Source of the DNA: Candidatus Saccharicenans sp.
Lineage (GTDB): Bacteria > Acidobacteriota > Aminicenantia > Aminicenantales > Saccharicenantaceae
NCBI GenBank assembly: GCA_030017715.1
Contig: JASEIU010000001.1
Coordinates: 520,677 to 584,676, forward strand
Direction of reading: 5' to 3'
DNA length: 64,000 bases
The translations under genes and the position numbers were made by a program. Under the pieces are notes generated by a model. It saw nothing but the letters and a program-made list of their open reading frames with translations, had not been told where the DNA came from and did no database searches. Positions 1 through 9,502 of the stretch are shown here, piece by piece (position 1 is the stretch's first letter; the number at the start of each line of letters is the position of its first letter).

Positions 1-313
1 CCAGCAGCAGGAACAGCATGAATTTCCGGCGATGAAATTTTTTCAGGATGGCCCTGACGGCGAAGGCCACTCCGCCGGCTTCTTTCAGCAGGTTCATGAA
101 CAGCGTGGCCGTCAGAAAGATCAGGCAGATGTCTAAGTAGGTGATGGCTCCCTCGGCCAGGTGACGGACCGGAACTCCATGGCCGCCGGCCAGGGCTCCG
201 GCCACCGCCGCCAGGAACAGCGACAGTTCGGTGGAGACCTTGAAAAACTTCGCGGCCGCATAGGCGGCTGCCATTACCGCCAGGATGAAAATAGCGTTCT
301 GGGTGGGTGACAC
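1..313 (-). CDS. Membrane transporter, N-terminal fragment (runs off the window)
   Basis: Only the first ~104 codons are in the window. Translation from a GTG at 311-313, preceded by an AAGGAG about ten bases upstream, gives alternating hydrophobic helices rich in Ala, Leu and Gly, with a short Lys/Arg/His-rich loop (ILKKFHRRK) near the cut end. The pattern (a helix, a GG-containing turn, a helix, a basic loop) resembles the ion-transporter superfamily of C4-dicarboxylate/TRAP large-subunit permeases. That assignment is inference from a fragment and other polytopic carriers are possible. It lies 25 nt downstream of the small membrane-protein gene at 339-950 on the same strand, so the two are probably cotranscribed. 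Confidence 0.6.
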   Translation of the reverse strand, partial: MSPTQNAIFILAVMAAAYAAAKFFKVSTELSLFLAAVAGALAGGHGVPVRHLAEGAITYLDICLIFLTATLFMNLLKEAGGVAFAVRAILKKFHRRKFMLFLLL

Positions 314-338
314 TCTTTAATTTCTCCTTCCGGCCTTC

Positions 339-950
339 TCAATATCTCCGGCTGTCGACGATGATTCTGGAAATAGCATTATAGCTCTGCATAGAATTCT
401 TCTGCTGGAAAAGAGCCCTTTCCACGATCAGGGTTCCGAGGGGATAGTCGTCCCAGCGATAGACGCCCACATCGGTTTGATTCCCGGTGATGGAAACCAG
501 TTCTTTGGCTCCGTGACTGACTCTGGGCAGCTTGAGCTGGTCCAGCACCAGGTTTAAGGATTCGGGATCTTCTATGGTGAAGGTCCGGCCGTTGGGGTCC
601 ATGACCAGTTTTAGCTCGGGCGGCGCCGGCAGGGTGGTACTCCGGTCCAGCTGATCTCCGGTAATAAAGTCGTAAATTGTCCGGTGGGAATAAAGGGTAT
701 CCGACTCGGTAACGGTGTAGTAATATTCGGGAATATCGGGCGGGAACAGGTCGTTCTTGACGGCCTTAAAGCTCAGAACGGTCAGTCTGGTGGACTGTAA
801 ATAACCAAGGATTATCCCCAGCAGGACGATGAAGACGATCGTCCGGACCAGACTTTCGGTATGGCCCCGGAACAGAATGTAAATCAGCCAGAAGACGTTG
901 ATGGCCAGAAGGGCGGTGACAATGTTGATGGCCAGTGAGGTTGAAATCAT
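339..950 (-). CDS. Small membrane-anchored protein of unknown function
   Basis: 203 residues. I do not recognise the family. The start MISTSLAIN is chosen because AGGTG sits just upstream; the frame stays open for ~150 further codons upstream, but that part has no ribosome site and overlaps the divergent peptidase gene. Residues about 5-25 and 33-50 form two transmembrane helices. The remaining ~150 residues are soluble and mixed alpha/beta, with many prolines (LFPPDIPEYYY, LPAPPELK). It is followed after 25 nt by a transporter gene in the same direction, so it could be an accessory subunit. It is divergent from the exported peptidase at 1092. Confidence 0.7.
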   Translation of the reverse strand: MISTSLAINIVTALLAINVFWLIYILFRGHTESLVRTIVFIVLLGIILGYLQSTRLTVLSFKAVKNDLFPPDIPEYYYTVTESDTLYSHRTIYDFITGDQLDRSTTLPAPPELKLVMDPNGRTFTIEDPESLNLVLDQLKLPRVSHGAKELVSITGNQTDVGVYRWDDYPLGTLIVERALFQQKNSMQSYNAISRIIVDSRRY

Positions 951-1091
951 ATTTTCACCTGCCTTTCCTCTCTGAATTTTAGCAAAATTGAGCTTAAATT
1001 GACATACCGGAGCAACCGGGGAAACTTTTCTTTTGCAAATTCGTTTCAGGGAATATAGAATCATTTTCTTATCTGAATTAAGGAGTGAGTC

Positions 1092-3179
1092 ATGAAAAAT
1101 CGTCTGGCCGCAATTTCGATGCTGATTCTGATGGTCTTCGTATCGCTGTCCGTGGCCCAGCCTCAGGAGAAACTGCCGCGGACGCTGCTGCCCATGAAAC
1201 TTCTTCAGGATATCATTAATGAAGCCAATGGAGAGCTGGCCCTGCAGAATGAGGTTTTTCTGACCGGCGTCAACCGGAATCGTAAAGCCGAAGAATATGC
1301 CGGGGGCTATTTTGAGACGGCTTTTATCCTCGAAAAGCTTAAAGAATACGGCTTTGACCAGGCGCAGATAGTCGACCTTCCCACCCGGGGGCAAACCACC
1401 TGGGACGCAGAAGAGGCCGAACTCTGGGTGGTGGAGCCGGTCAGGAAGAAAATCGCCGACCTCAAAGAACTGCCCGCGGTCCTTTGCTCCGGAAGTTCTT
1501 CAGTCGAAGTGACGGCTGAGCTGGTCGACGTCGGTCAGGGTTACAGCGAAGACTTCTATAAAGATAAGGAAGTTAAAGATAAAATTGTTCTGGTTTATGG
1601 CCCTCCGGATAGAGCCAGAAGACTGGCCGTAGAAAAATACGGGGCGGTCGGTTTGATAGGTTGCTCATCCAGTCATCCTGAATTTGATCGCGACCAGATC
1701 GGCTGGAATTCCATCCGGGTGGGGCCAAAGGAAAAGCCGACCTTTGCTTTCATGGTCTCGGAAAGAACCTATTTCGACCTGAAAATGGCCCTGGAAAGGA
1801 AAGATAAAATCGTCCTCAAAGCCGTGGTCAAAACCCGGCAGGTCCCTTACAAGGAGGAGATGGCCGTCGGTTTGATTAAGGGAGCCGAAAAACCGGAGGA
1901 AGAACTGGTTCTGACCGCGCATCTTTTTGAAGGCTTTGCCAAGCAGGGCGCCAATGATGACGCCTCCGGCTGCGTGGCCATTCTGGAGGCCGGCCGGGTG
2001 ATTAAAAAAATGATCGCCGACGGGACCATACCCCCCCTGAAGAGATCCATCCGTTTCCTGTTCGTGCCGGAGATATCTGGCACCCGGGCTTACATCCAGA
2101 AATACCCGGAAATCGCCAGAAGGTTTTTTGCCAATCTTAACGAAGACATGGTGGGTGAAGCTCTGGTCAAAAACCTGAGCGCCTTTCGGCTGGAAACCAC
2201 TCCCTATTCTCTGCCGACCTATCTTAACGATGTGGTGGCCTCTTTTGTTGACTGGATGGGAGCCAGCCAGCGAATTGCTCAGGACCTGGGCTGGAAAGAT
2301 TACGCTGTCCTGTCGCCGGCCGGCAGCCGCGACCCGTTCTACTATTCAATCGCTCCGTTTTCCGGGGGCAGCGATCATATAGTCTTTATAGACGGCTCGG
2401 TCAGGGTTCCGGCGGTGATGTTCATCTGCTGGCCTGACATGTGGTATCACACCAGCGGCGACCTGCCGGACAAATCCGATTCCACCCAGCTCAAGAGAGT
2501 GGTCACCCTGACCGTGGCCTCGGCTCTTTTCCTGGCCAACGCCGGGCCGGAGGAAAGTCGAGCCATTCTCAATGAAGTAAGTTCCCGGGGACTGGAACGT
2601 CTGGGTAAAGAAAAGGGTCGGGCGGTTGACCTGCTGCTGAAAGCCGATAAGAAGAATCTGGCCGCCTCCAGAAAAGAGGCGGTTAATATCCTGCGGCAGG
2701 CTGTGGCCCGGGAAAAAGAAGCGCTGGAGTCAGCCGGATTTTTTGGCGGCAACGCTCCCCAGTTTGTCTCCCTGCTGACGGCCAAGCTGAACACCCTGGC
2801 TCAATTCGAGACCGCCGCGGTCAATGAACTGGAGGTCCTGTATCGGCAAAGCTGTCAGAGCCAGGGCCTGAAACCGGAAAAACTGACCTTAACTCCCGAT
2901 GAGCTCAGGCTGAGCCGGGTGGTTCCGGTGAGAAAACCGGCCAGAGCGGATGATGACCCCTGGGCCGTTATGATGAGACTGCGGGAGATGAACCTCAAGG
3001 TCTCTCCCCTGATTTACCAGGCAGAATTTGAATTGCGGAATTTTATAGACGGGAAGAAGTCAATTCTTGATATCCGCAACGCAGCTTCAGCCGAGTATGA
3101 GCCGCTGCCCCTGCCGGACGTAGAAAAATATTTCCTGGCTCTGGAACAGGCCGGAGTGGTGGAACTTAAAAAGAAGTAA
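1092..3179 (+). CDS. Exported M28-like zinc aminopeptidase
   Basis: 695 residues with a clean signal peptide (about residues 1-22, cleaved near SVAQPQ), so it acts in the periplasm or outside the cell. A PA-type insertion domain lies around residues 125-230. The metallopeptidase core carries M28-type zinc motifs: AHLFEG, GANDDASG, an EISGTR segment, NEDMVG and GGSDHIVF. The first motif lacks the usual His-x-Asp, as in the DUF4910-like branch of the clan, so activity is probable but not certain. The last ~90 residues (SILDIRNAAS to the end) look like a winged-helix or PqqD-like tail. The ATG follows TAAGGAGTGAGTC, a strong ribosome site. It is transcribed alone and divergently from the gene ending at 339. 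Confidence 0.85.
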   Translation: MKNRLAAISMLILMVFVSLSVAQPQEKLPRTLLPMKLLQDIINEANGELALQNEVFLTGVNRNRKAEEYAGGYFETAFILEKLKEYGFDQAQIVDLPTRGQTTWDAEEAELWVVEPVRKKIADLKELPAVLCSGSSSVEVTAELVDVGQGYSEDFYKDKEVKDKIVLVYGPPDRARRLAVEKYGAVGLIGCSSSHPEFDRDQIGWNSIRVGPKEKPTFAFMVSERTYFDLKMALERKDKIVLKAVVKTRQVPYKEEMAVGLIKGAEKPEEELVLTAHLFEGFAKQGANDDASGCVAILEAGRVIKKMIADGTIPPLKRSIRFLFVPEISGTRAYIQKYPEIARRFFANLNEDMVGEALVKNLSAFRLETTPYSLPTYLNDVVASFVDWMGASQRIAQDLGWKDYAVLSPAGSRDPFYYSIAPFSGGSDHIVFIDGSVRVPAVMFICWPDMWYHTSGDLPDKSDSTQLKRVVTLTVASALFLANAGPEESRAILNEVSSRGLERLGKEKGRAVDLLLKADKKNLAASRKEAVNILRQAVAREKEALESAGFFGGNAPQFVSLLTAKLNTLAQFETAAVNELEVLYRQSCQSQGLKPEKLTLTPDELRLSRVVPVRKPARADDDPWAVMMRLREMNLKVSPLIYQAEFELRNFIDGKKSILDIRNAASAEYEPLPLPDVEKYFLALEQAGVVELKKK

Positions 3180-3241
3180 CCGGCTTTAGCCGACCGGAGG
3201 TCCGGCCCGATAGCCGGGACCTGAGGGCGGAGTGGCTGACC

Positions 3242-3841
3242 TTATTGGCCGTAAATTTTACGCAGTTCTTCCACCAGGTCCAGGTTCTTCTCAACTTCTA
3301 CCAGGGGGATATTTTTGCTCCGGGCGATGGCCGTAAATCGGCCGTCGGAATTTCCCTCTTTGTTGATCAACAGAAGGCTGGATTGGGGAGCCACGGCGTC
3401 GATACTCTGCTCGTCGGTGGTGTCGCCGGCGGCCGCTCCCTGGGCTCTTCTTTTCATTCCTTCCACATGAGCGCCGATGACTGTCAGTCCCTGTTTCTTG
3501 GCTTCCTGAATGAGCTGGCTAATTCTTTTAATTTCATCGTCGATGGAAATTCCGGCCGCTCCCATGCCTTTAAGGCTGGCTCCCATGACGATGATAACCG
3601 AACCAAACGGCTGGCCTGATTCTTTTTTCTTTTGCAGGCTGGCGGCGGTAGCCAGGGGCTCCAGTTCAAAGGGAAGGCCGAGCCGCTGCAGGACGACCTT
3701 GATTATGGCTGGCCCGGGGCTCTGACCGCAGGAGGTAAGAAGAATCGGGGGCCTGGCGGTAGCTTCCTGTCCGTAAAGAGCCCCGACCGCAGGAAGCAGA
3801 AATAAGAAACTCAGAATTGTCAGAGCTGCCAGTCTTTTCAT
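3242..3841 (-). CDS. Exported DUF6305-like protein
   Basis: 199 residues. The start MKRLAALTIL is chosen because GAGGAG lies seven bases upstream; an upstream in-frame ATG would add 13 polar residues ahead of the signal peptide. The signal peptide ends near LYGQEA. The mature part looks like a Rossmann-type alpha/beta domain: a strand (PPILLTSCGQSPG), helices, a GSVIIVMGASLKGMGAAGISIDDE segment, then GLTVIGAHVEGMKRR. It resembles the small exported DUF6305 family from memory; its biochemical role is unknown to me. It converges with the peptidase ending at 3179. Confidence 0.75.
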   Translation of the reverse strand: MKRLAALTILSFLFLLPAVGALYGQEATARPPILLTSCGQSPGPAIIKVVLQRLGLPFELEPLATAASLQKKKESGQPFGSVIIVMGASLKGMGAAGISIDDEIKRISQLIQEAKKQGLTVIGAHVEGMKRRAQGAAAGDTTDEQSIDAVAPQSSLLLINKEGNSDGRFTAIARSKNIPLVEVEKNLDLVEELRKIYGQ

Positions 3842-4103
3842 GCTTGAACTCCTCTCATCGTTTTCTTTGACCGGGCTCAATCCCGAAACTTAGTTTATGT
3901 TTTCCAGCCTGTGAAATCAACCCTCGGCTTGCGGGTTGAAACCGGAGGGCGCGCCGGGACAGTTAGCCGGACGACTGAGGTCTGAGCCGGATAGTTTCTT
4001 CCCGCCCCGGCGGCCGCCTGATTAAGATTTGAAAAAAAGTGACGCGAATATTGACGGAAGGCTGGGTACCAGGTTCGGAGAAGGCCAGGCTTCTTTCCGA
4101 CCA

Positions 4104-4850
4104 TCAATCGGAAAGAATTTCCTGTTTGGTTGAAGGCCCGGTCAGCAACTCTTTCAATTTGAGGGCGTTAGAGACCGCATGAGCCAGGTAATCGTTATTG
4201 AAATAAATAAACGCCTCTTCTGCTCCGCAGCGGTCGACGGCTTCAGCCCAGTTTTTCAATTCTTGTTCTGAATACCGGTAGCGGTAACCGCCGGTCAGGC
4301 CATGAAACCGGAAATAGGCAGTCTTAGCCGTTACCACCACTTCGGGCGGCACCCTGGCCGAAGAGACCACGCAGAAAATAACTCCGGAGCGGGACAAGAC
4401 TTCATAAACCTCCGGGGCAAACCAGCTCGGATGCCTGAATTCTATAACCTGCTTAAACCCGACGGGCAGAGTTTTCACAAATGACTCCAGCAACGGCATA
4501 TTTTTACTCAGCGAAGGCGGAAGCTGATAAAGCAGGCAGCCCGTTTTTCCCCTGAGTTGCCGGGCCAGAAAGGCAAAATGTTCCAGGTCGTGTTCTACCT
4601 TTTGCAATTTTTTCAGGTGGGTTATCTGGCGACTGGCCTTGAGGGTGAAGATAAAATTGACCGGGGTTCTGGCGGCCCAGTTATGAAGTGTCTCCGGCTT
4701 TGGAGACCTATAAAAGGTCATATTGATTTCCACGGTGTTGAAATGACGGGCGTAGAATTCCAGCCAGTCCGGGGGCTTAATTTCGGGCGGATAGAACCGC
4801 TTTCGCCAGCCGGGATAGCTCCAGCCGGAGGTTCCTATGTAAAGTTTCAT
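4104..4850 (-). CDS. DUF72 family protein
   Basis: 248 residues, full length for the family. The opening KLYIGTSGWSYPGWRKRFYP, the block FNTVEINMTFYRSPKPETLHNW, FTLKASRQITH and the late AFIYFNNDYLAHAVSNALKLKELL are diagnostic of DUF72 (YecE-like), a TIM-barrel protein. Its reaction is not established; relatives are sometimes found beside nucleic-acid metabolism genes. The upstream ribosome site is weak (GAGACGGACAAC). The gene appears monocistronic, and its 5' side faces a ~590-nt gene-free stretch that carries a repeat and the hppA promoter. Confidence 0.88.
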   Translation of the reverse strand: MKLYIGTSGWSYPGWRKRFYPPEIKPPDWLEFYARHFNTVEINMTFYRSPKPETLHNWAARTPVNFIFTLKASRQITHLKKLQKVEHDLEHFAFLARQLRGKTGCLLYQLPPSLSKNMPLLESFVKTLPVGFKQVIEFRHPSWFAPEVYEVLSRSGVIFCVVSSARVPPEVVVTAKTAYFRFHGLTGGYRYRYSEQELKNWAEAVDRCGAEEAFIYFNNDYLAHAVSNALKLKELLTGPSTKQEILSD

Positions 4851-5049
4851 GTTGTCCGTCTCTGAATTTCCACCCCTGCCATATCTAAGTTATCCGACTG
4901 ATTGTCAAAAATCAAATCAATTTACAGGATCTGAGGCGGGTCCGATTATTCAGATTTTTTCTGCCTCCCTCAAGAGGGGACCGAAGTTCGGCCGCCAGTC
5001 AGAGGAATTTCTGCTTCCATCACTGTGGGCCATGGCGTCCGGAAGGGTT

Positions 5050-5240
5050 GCGCAGCCTGTCTCCACCCGGCCGAAGCTTAAAGATTTTCTGCGGGGGATT
5101 GGTGGAAAGGGGACGGCAGGGGAATGACTGGCCAATCTTCCATTTCCGGCCAACAAAGAAAAGGGAGGATATGATGGCCGGCTGAGTGAAGCAGCCTGTC
5201 TCCTGCCGCCGGCGGCCTGCGGGATTTCCCGGGATGAGCG
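5050..5240 (+). repeat. Diverged copy of the window's GC-rich interspersed repeat
   Basis: This gene-free stretch shares ordered blocks with the cores at ~15020-15150 and ~48350-48490: GCCTGTCTCC, then GGGGGATTGGTGGA, GGACGG, TTTC-GGCCA and AAAGAAAAGGGAGG. The spacers between blocks differ, so it is an older, decayed copy in plus orientation. A second partial start (GCCTGTCTCCTGCCG) follows at 5194. I see no terminal inverted repeats here. The rest of 4851-5333 contains nothing else I can name. Confidence 0.45.
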
Positions 5241-5333
5241 GCTGATGATAACGGGGGAAAATGTCGTTAAAAGACACCCATCCCAAGCTGAGGCCATAGC
5301 GAAATTATGGGGTTCTCAGGCCCGTTCGCAGTT

Positions 5334-5362
5334 TTGACAGCCGGGGCTGTTTATGATAAATT
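5334..5362 (+). promoter_or_regulatory. Sigma-70 type promoter of hppA
   Basis: A perfect -35 TTGACA (5334-5339), a 17-nt spacer and a -10 TAAATT (5357-5362) lie about 80 nt upstream of the pyrophosphatase ATG. The predicted transcript start is near 5369, leaving a ~75-nt leader. Confidence 0.7.
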
Positions 5363-5442
5363 TAGCGCTTAATTTTCAAAAGGGTAAAGAACAACCGGAA
5401 TAAAAAAATATAATCACAGTCCGTCTGAGCAGGAGGAATGAA

Positions 5443-7629
5443 ATGTTGAACTCTATTTTCTGGCTGGCACCGGCCGCATCGGTTCTGGCTCTTTTTTTTG
5501 CCTGGTTGTTTTACAGCCAGATGAAGAAACTGAGCGAGGGCACGGAAAGAATGGCCAGGATTGCCTCCTATGTCAGGAAGGGGGCTATGGCCTATCTGAA
5601 GCAACAGTATAAAGTGGTTATAATCGTTTTTATCTGCCTGATTCTTCTTCTGGCGTTTATGGCCCTGGTGCTTAAAGTACAGAATAGATGGGTGCCGGTG
5701 GCCTTTCTGACCGGCGGCTTTTTCTCCGGTCTGGCCGGTTTTTTCGGGATGAAGACCGCCACCTACGCTTCCGCCCGCACCGCCAACGCGGCCCGCAGCT
5801 CCCTGAACAGTGCTTTGAAGGTGGCCTTCCGCAGCGGGGCGGTTATGGGGCTGACGGTGGTCGGACTGGCCCTGCTGGATATTTCTCTCTGGTTTTTAAT
5901 ACTGAAACACTTTTACCCGATTTCAGATGAGCATAATCTTATTTTGATTACCACCACCATGCTGACTTTTGGCATGGGAGCTTCGACCCAGGCCTTGTTT
6001 GCCCGCGTCGGCGGCGGCATCTTTACCAAGGCCGCCGATGTCGGAGCCGACCTGGTCGGGAAGGTTGAGTCCAACATTCCCGAAGACGACCCCCGAAACC
6101 CGGCGGTTATCGCCGACAACGTCGGCGATAACGTCGGCGACGTGGCCGGAATGGGGGCCGACCTTTACGAATCCTATGCCGGCTCCATCCTGGCCACCGC
6201 GGCTCTGGGAGCCTCAGCCTTTATGGGTGAGGGGATTCTTCAGCTCAATGCCGTTATTGCCCCCATGGCCATCGCTGCCGTGGGAACCCTGCTTTCCATC
6301 CTGGGCATTTTCTTCGTGAAAACAAAGGAAGGAGCAACTCAGAAAGACTTGATCAACGCCCTCGGCCGGGGCATAAATGCCAGTTCAGTGTTGATAATCG
6401 TTTTTTCTTATTTCATCATTCAGTTCCTGAAGCTGCCGCGCGGCGTCTGGCTGGCTCTGGTGGCTGGACTGCTGGCCGGAATAGCCATCGGTAAATCAAC
6501 CGAATATTTTACTTCCCACTCATTCAGGCCGACTAAAAGGATTGCTCACAGCGCCACCACCGGAGCGGCTACGGTTATCATCTCCGGCATCGGCACCGGA
6601 ATGCTGTCAACCTCCGTCCCGGTTCTGGCCGTGGCTGTGGGCACGATCCTGGCTTACCTTTTTGCTTCCGGCTATAACCTGACCAATGTCGGTCAGGGTC
6701 TTTACGGGATTGGCGTTGCCGCGGTCGGGATGCTGTCCACCCTCGGAATCACCTTAGCCACCGATGCTTACGGGCCGATCGCCGACAATGCCGGCGGCAA
6801 CGCCCAGATGTCCAACCTGGAACCGGGAGTCAGACAGCGCACCGACAGCCTTGATGCCCTGGGCAACACCACCGCCGCCACCGGCAAGGGTTTTGCCATC
6901 GGCTCGGCCGCCCTGACGGCTCTGGCTCTGCTGGCCTCATATGTCGAAGAGCTCAAGGTCGGTCTGCTGCGCATCGGGCAGAACACGATTCAGATGGTCG
7001 ACGGGCGGGTGATCGAGACGGCCAAAGCCGGCGTCCTGGATTTCATGGACTATTTTCGGGTGACCCTGATGAATCCGATCGTCCTGGTGGGAATGTTCAT
7101 CGGGGCGATGATGGCTTTCGTCTTCTGCGGTCTGACCATGCAGGCCGTGGGCAAGGCTGCCGGGAAGATGGTGGACGAAGTTCGCCGCCAGTTCAAGGAA
7201 ATTCCGGGTGTCTGGGAAGGGACGGCTGATCCTGATTACGCCCGCTGTGTGGCCATTTCCACCAAGGGGGCCCAGAAGGCAATGATGGTGCCGTCGCTGG
7301 CGGCGATTGTGGTGCCGATAGCTACCGGGCTTTTACTGGGAGTCGGTGGCGTGATGGGGCTGCTAATCGGAGCCACCACGGCCGGGTTTGTTCTGGCTGT
7401 TTTCATGGCCAACTCCGGCGGCGCCTGGGACAACGCCAAGAAGTTCATTGAAGAGGGCAACCTCGGCGGCAAAGGCTCAAATGCCCACAAAGCTGCAGTG
7501 GTCGGGGACACCGTGGGCGATCCCTTCAAGGATACTTCGGGTCCCAGCCTGAACATCCTGATCAAGTTGATGAGCATGGTTTCCATCGTCATGGCCGGTC
7601 TGACCGTGGCTTTTTCCATTATTAAATGA
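5443..7629 (+). CDS. hppA: Membrane-bound ion-pumping pyrophosphatase
   Basis: 728 residues with about 16 transmembrane helices, the normal size. The enzyme couples hydrolysis of pyrophosphate to pumping of H+ and/or Na+ across the inner membrane. The pyrophosphate/Mg site is intact: [11 protein letters not shown], then [19 protein letters not shown], with later DNAGGNAQM and [15 protein letters not shown] loops. The segment [14 protein letters not shown] carries Ala where K+-independent enzymes have Lys, which by family rule predicts a K+-dependent subtype; whether it pumps Na+, H+ or both cannot be read here. AGGAGG precedes the ATG by six bases. It has its own promoter upstream and terminator downstream, so it is monocistronic. 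Confidence 0.97.
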   Translation: MLNSIFWLAPAASVLALFFAWLFYSQMKKLSEGTERMARIASYVRKGAMAYLKQQYKVVIIVFICLILLLAFMALVLKVQNRWVPVAFLTGGFFSGLAGFFGMKTATYASARTANAARSSLNSALKVAFRSGAVMGLTVVGLALLDISLWFLILKHFYPISDEHNLILITTTMLTFGMGASTQALFARVGGGIFTKAADVGADLVGKVESNIPEDDPRNPAVIADNVGDNVGDVAGMGADLYESYAGSILATAALGASAFMGEGILQLNAVIAPMAIAAVGTLLSILGIFFVKTKEGATQKDLINALGRGINASSVLIIVFSYFIIQFLKLPRGVWLALVAGLLAGIAIGKSTEYFTSHSFRPTKRIAHSATTGAATVIISGIGTGMLSTSVPVLAVAVGTILAYLFASGYNLTNVGQGLYGIGVAAVGMLSTLGITLATDAYGPIADNAGGNAQMSNLEPGVRQRTDSLDALGNTTAATGKGFAIGSAALTALALLASYVEELKVGLLRIGQNTIQMVDGRVIETAKAGVLDFMDYFRVTLMNPIVLVGMFIGAMMAFVFCGLTMQAVGKAAGKMVDEVRRQFKEIPGVWEGTADPDYARCVAISTKGAQKAMMVPSLAAIVVPIATGLLLGVGGVMGLLIGATTAGFVLAVFMANSGGAWDNAKKFIEEGNLGGKGSNAHKAAVVGDTVGDPFKDTSGPSLNILIKLMSMVSIVMAGLTVAFSIIK

Positions 7630-7701
7630 ACGAACTTTCATATGGATGGAGATAGCCAGAAGACAGCCGGGTAGATTTTTGGCGAGAAAATTAGTAAATT
7701 A

Positions 7702-7748
7702 GGCTCTGATTCTGTTGAGGACTTAAGAAGAATCAGAGCCTTTTTCTT
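7702..7748 (+). terminator. Rho-independent terminator after hppA
   Basis: A perfect 12-bp stem (GGCTCTGATTCT paired with AGAATCAGAGCC, 7702-7740) is followed directly by TTTTTCTTT. It separates hppA from the peptidase gene at 7776. Confidence 0.9.
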
Positions 7749-7775
7749 TATTGAGGCCGAAAACAGGAGGAAGAC

Positions 7776-9437
7776 ATGCCTGGCAGGAAACAACATAACC
7801 CGGTCGTCAGATTTTTTTCACTTCTGGTAATAATAATAATCTTGGTACTGTCATCAGTCTCCTGCCGTCCGAAAAATCAGCTGGCCGAGATCACGGCTGA
7901 AGAGCTGCTGGCTCATATTCGCATACTCTCGGACGATATTTATGAGGGCCGGGGGCTGGGCAGTCGAGGCATTGAGCTGGCGGCTCTCTATCATGAAGAT
8001 TTTTTCAAACAGTTCGGTCTGGAACCATTCCTGGGGCAGAGTTTCCGCCAGGTTTTCAGCCTGGTGGGAGTTGAGCCCGACCTCAAAGCGATGCTGGAAA
8101 TAATTCCAGTCCGCGGTCGTGAGTCGGCCGAGGTTCTGCGACCGAGGCTGCTGGAGGATTTTGTCGTCAAGTCGGAACGACAGGATTGCCCACCCGAAGT
8201 CACGGCCGAACTGGTCTACTGCGGCTATCTGATTCAGGCCCCGGAGCGCGAGTGGGATGACCTTAAAGGTTATGATGTCAGGGGAAAGGTTTTGCTGGTG
8301 GAAATCAACGAGCCCGGGAATTATCCCGGAGGAACTTTTGACGGCGAGGACATGAATTATTACGGGCGCTGGACTTATAAATTTGAGAAAGCCACCGAAC
8401 TGGGGGCAGCCGGAGTTCTGATCATTCATAACGATAAGGGCGCCACCTACGGCTGGAGTGTCGTCAAGAATTCCTGGGCTAAAGAATCTTTTTTCCTGCC
8501 AGAAAAGAAAAGAAGTCTCTATTTCCAGGGTTGGGTGACCGGTCCGACCGCCGAGAAAATATTGGCCGCGGCCGGGCTCGACCGCCGGAAGCTCCTGGCC
8601 GAAGCCGAGAGACCCGATTTTTTTCCCCGGCCGCTGGGATTGTCGGTCCGGGTCCGGCAGCAACCGGCCTTCAGGGAAGTGCCGGCTGAAAATGTCGTCG
8701 GCTGGCTCCGAAGCGACCGTCCGGAAGCCAGAAATAAGTACGTCATAATTTCTGCTCATTATGACCACCTGGGGAAAGACCCGCGTCTTCAGGGAGATCA
8801 GATTTACAACGGGGCGGTGGACAACTGTTCGGCTACCGCCTGCCTGCTGGCCCTGGCCGAGTATTATTCTCAGTTTAAGGGCGACCTGCCTCTGAACCTG
8901 GTTTTTGCCGCGGTGACGGCTGAGGAGCAGAACCTGCTCGGCTCCGACTACCTGGCCTCTCATCTGCCGGTGCCCAACTCCTCGGTCCTGGCCAACCTGA
9001 ATTTTGAGATGAGCAACGTCTGGGGAGAAACCGAAGACGTTTATGCCATTGGAGCCAGGTTCTCCGACCTGGATGATATCTGCCGCCAGGCGGCCGAAAA
9101 GCTCGGTTACCGCTATATTGCCGAGCGCGGAGGGAATTATGGCTTTTTCTTCCGTTCCGACCAGCTGAGTTTTGCCCGCCATGGCATTCCGGCGGTCTGG
9201 CTTCATGAAGGCATGGTAGCCAGGGGCCCGGACCCGGAACGGGTGTGGAGGCAGTCCGAAGAATACCAGAAATCACATTATCACCAGGTAACGGACGAAT
9301 TCCGGGAAGACTGGGACCTGAGCGGTTCTCTGCAGCTGCTGCGCTGGGCCAGGGCGATAATCGACCTTCTGGCTGGCCAGGAAAAGTTGCCTCAATTTAA
9401 GTCCGACTGCGCCTTCCAGCGTCCTGTTTCCGAATAA
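7776..9437 (+). CDS. Exported or lipoprotein M28 family zinc peptidase
   Basis: 553 residues. The N-terminus has a hydrophobic stretch ending SSVSC, a possible but imperfect lipobox. A PA-like inserted domain spans about residues 130-290. The zinc peptidase core shows IISAHYDHLGKD, NGAVDNCSATACLLALAEY, VTAEEQNLLGSDYLA, NFEMSNVWGE and FFFRSDQLSFARHGIPAVWLHEG. The last motif has Gln where many M28 enzymes have the final zinc-binding His (SDH); from memory this SDQ form recurs in one bacterial subfamily, so activity is likely. The ATG is preceded by ACAGGAGGAAGAC. The EIIA-like gene follows after 65 nt. Confidence 0.9.
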   Translation: MPGRKQHNPVVRFFSLLVIIIILVLSSVSCRPKNQLAEITAEELLAHIRILSDDIYEGRGLGSRGIELAALYHEDFFKQFGLEPFLGQSFRQVFSLVGVEPDLKAMLEIIPVRGRESAEVLRPRLLEDFVVKSERQDCPPEVTAELVYCGYLIQAPEREWDDLKGYDVRGKVLLVEINEPGNYPGGTFDGEDMNYYGRWTYKFEKATELGAAGVLIIHNDKGATYGWSVVKNSWAKESFFLPEKKRSLYFQGWVTGPTAEKILAAAGLDRRKLLAEAERPDFFPRPLGLSVRVRQQPAFREVPAENVVGWLRSDRPEARNKYVIISAHYDHLGKDPRLQGDQIYNGAVDNCSATACLLALAEYYSQFKGDLPLNLVFAAVTAEEQNLLGSDYLASHLPVPNSSVLANLNFEMSNVWGETEDVYAIGARFSDLDDICRQAAEKLGYRYIAERGGNYGFFFRSDQLSFARHGIPAVWLHEGMVARGPDPERVWRQSEEYQKSHYHQVTDEFREDWDLSGSLQLLRWARAIIDLLAGQEKLPQFKSDCAFQRPVSE

Positions 9438-9502
9438 GGCCAAGTTTATGAGGATTATTGCAAAACAGCCGCTTTGTGATAAAATAAATACCTGAATAAA
9501 AA

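Noticed and set aside
3895-4107. 70-codon minus-strand frame overlapping the DUF72 stop as ATGA.
   Set aside because: The overlap looks like coupling, but the product has no recognisable fold or composition of a real protein and no ribosome site beyond the shared bases.
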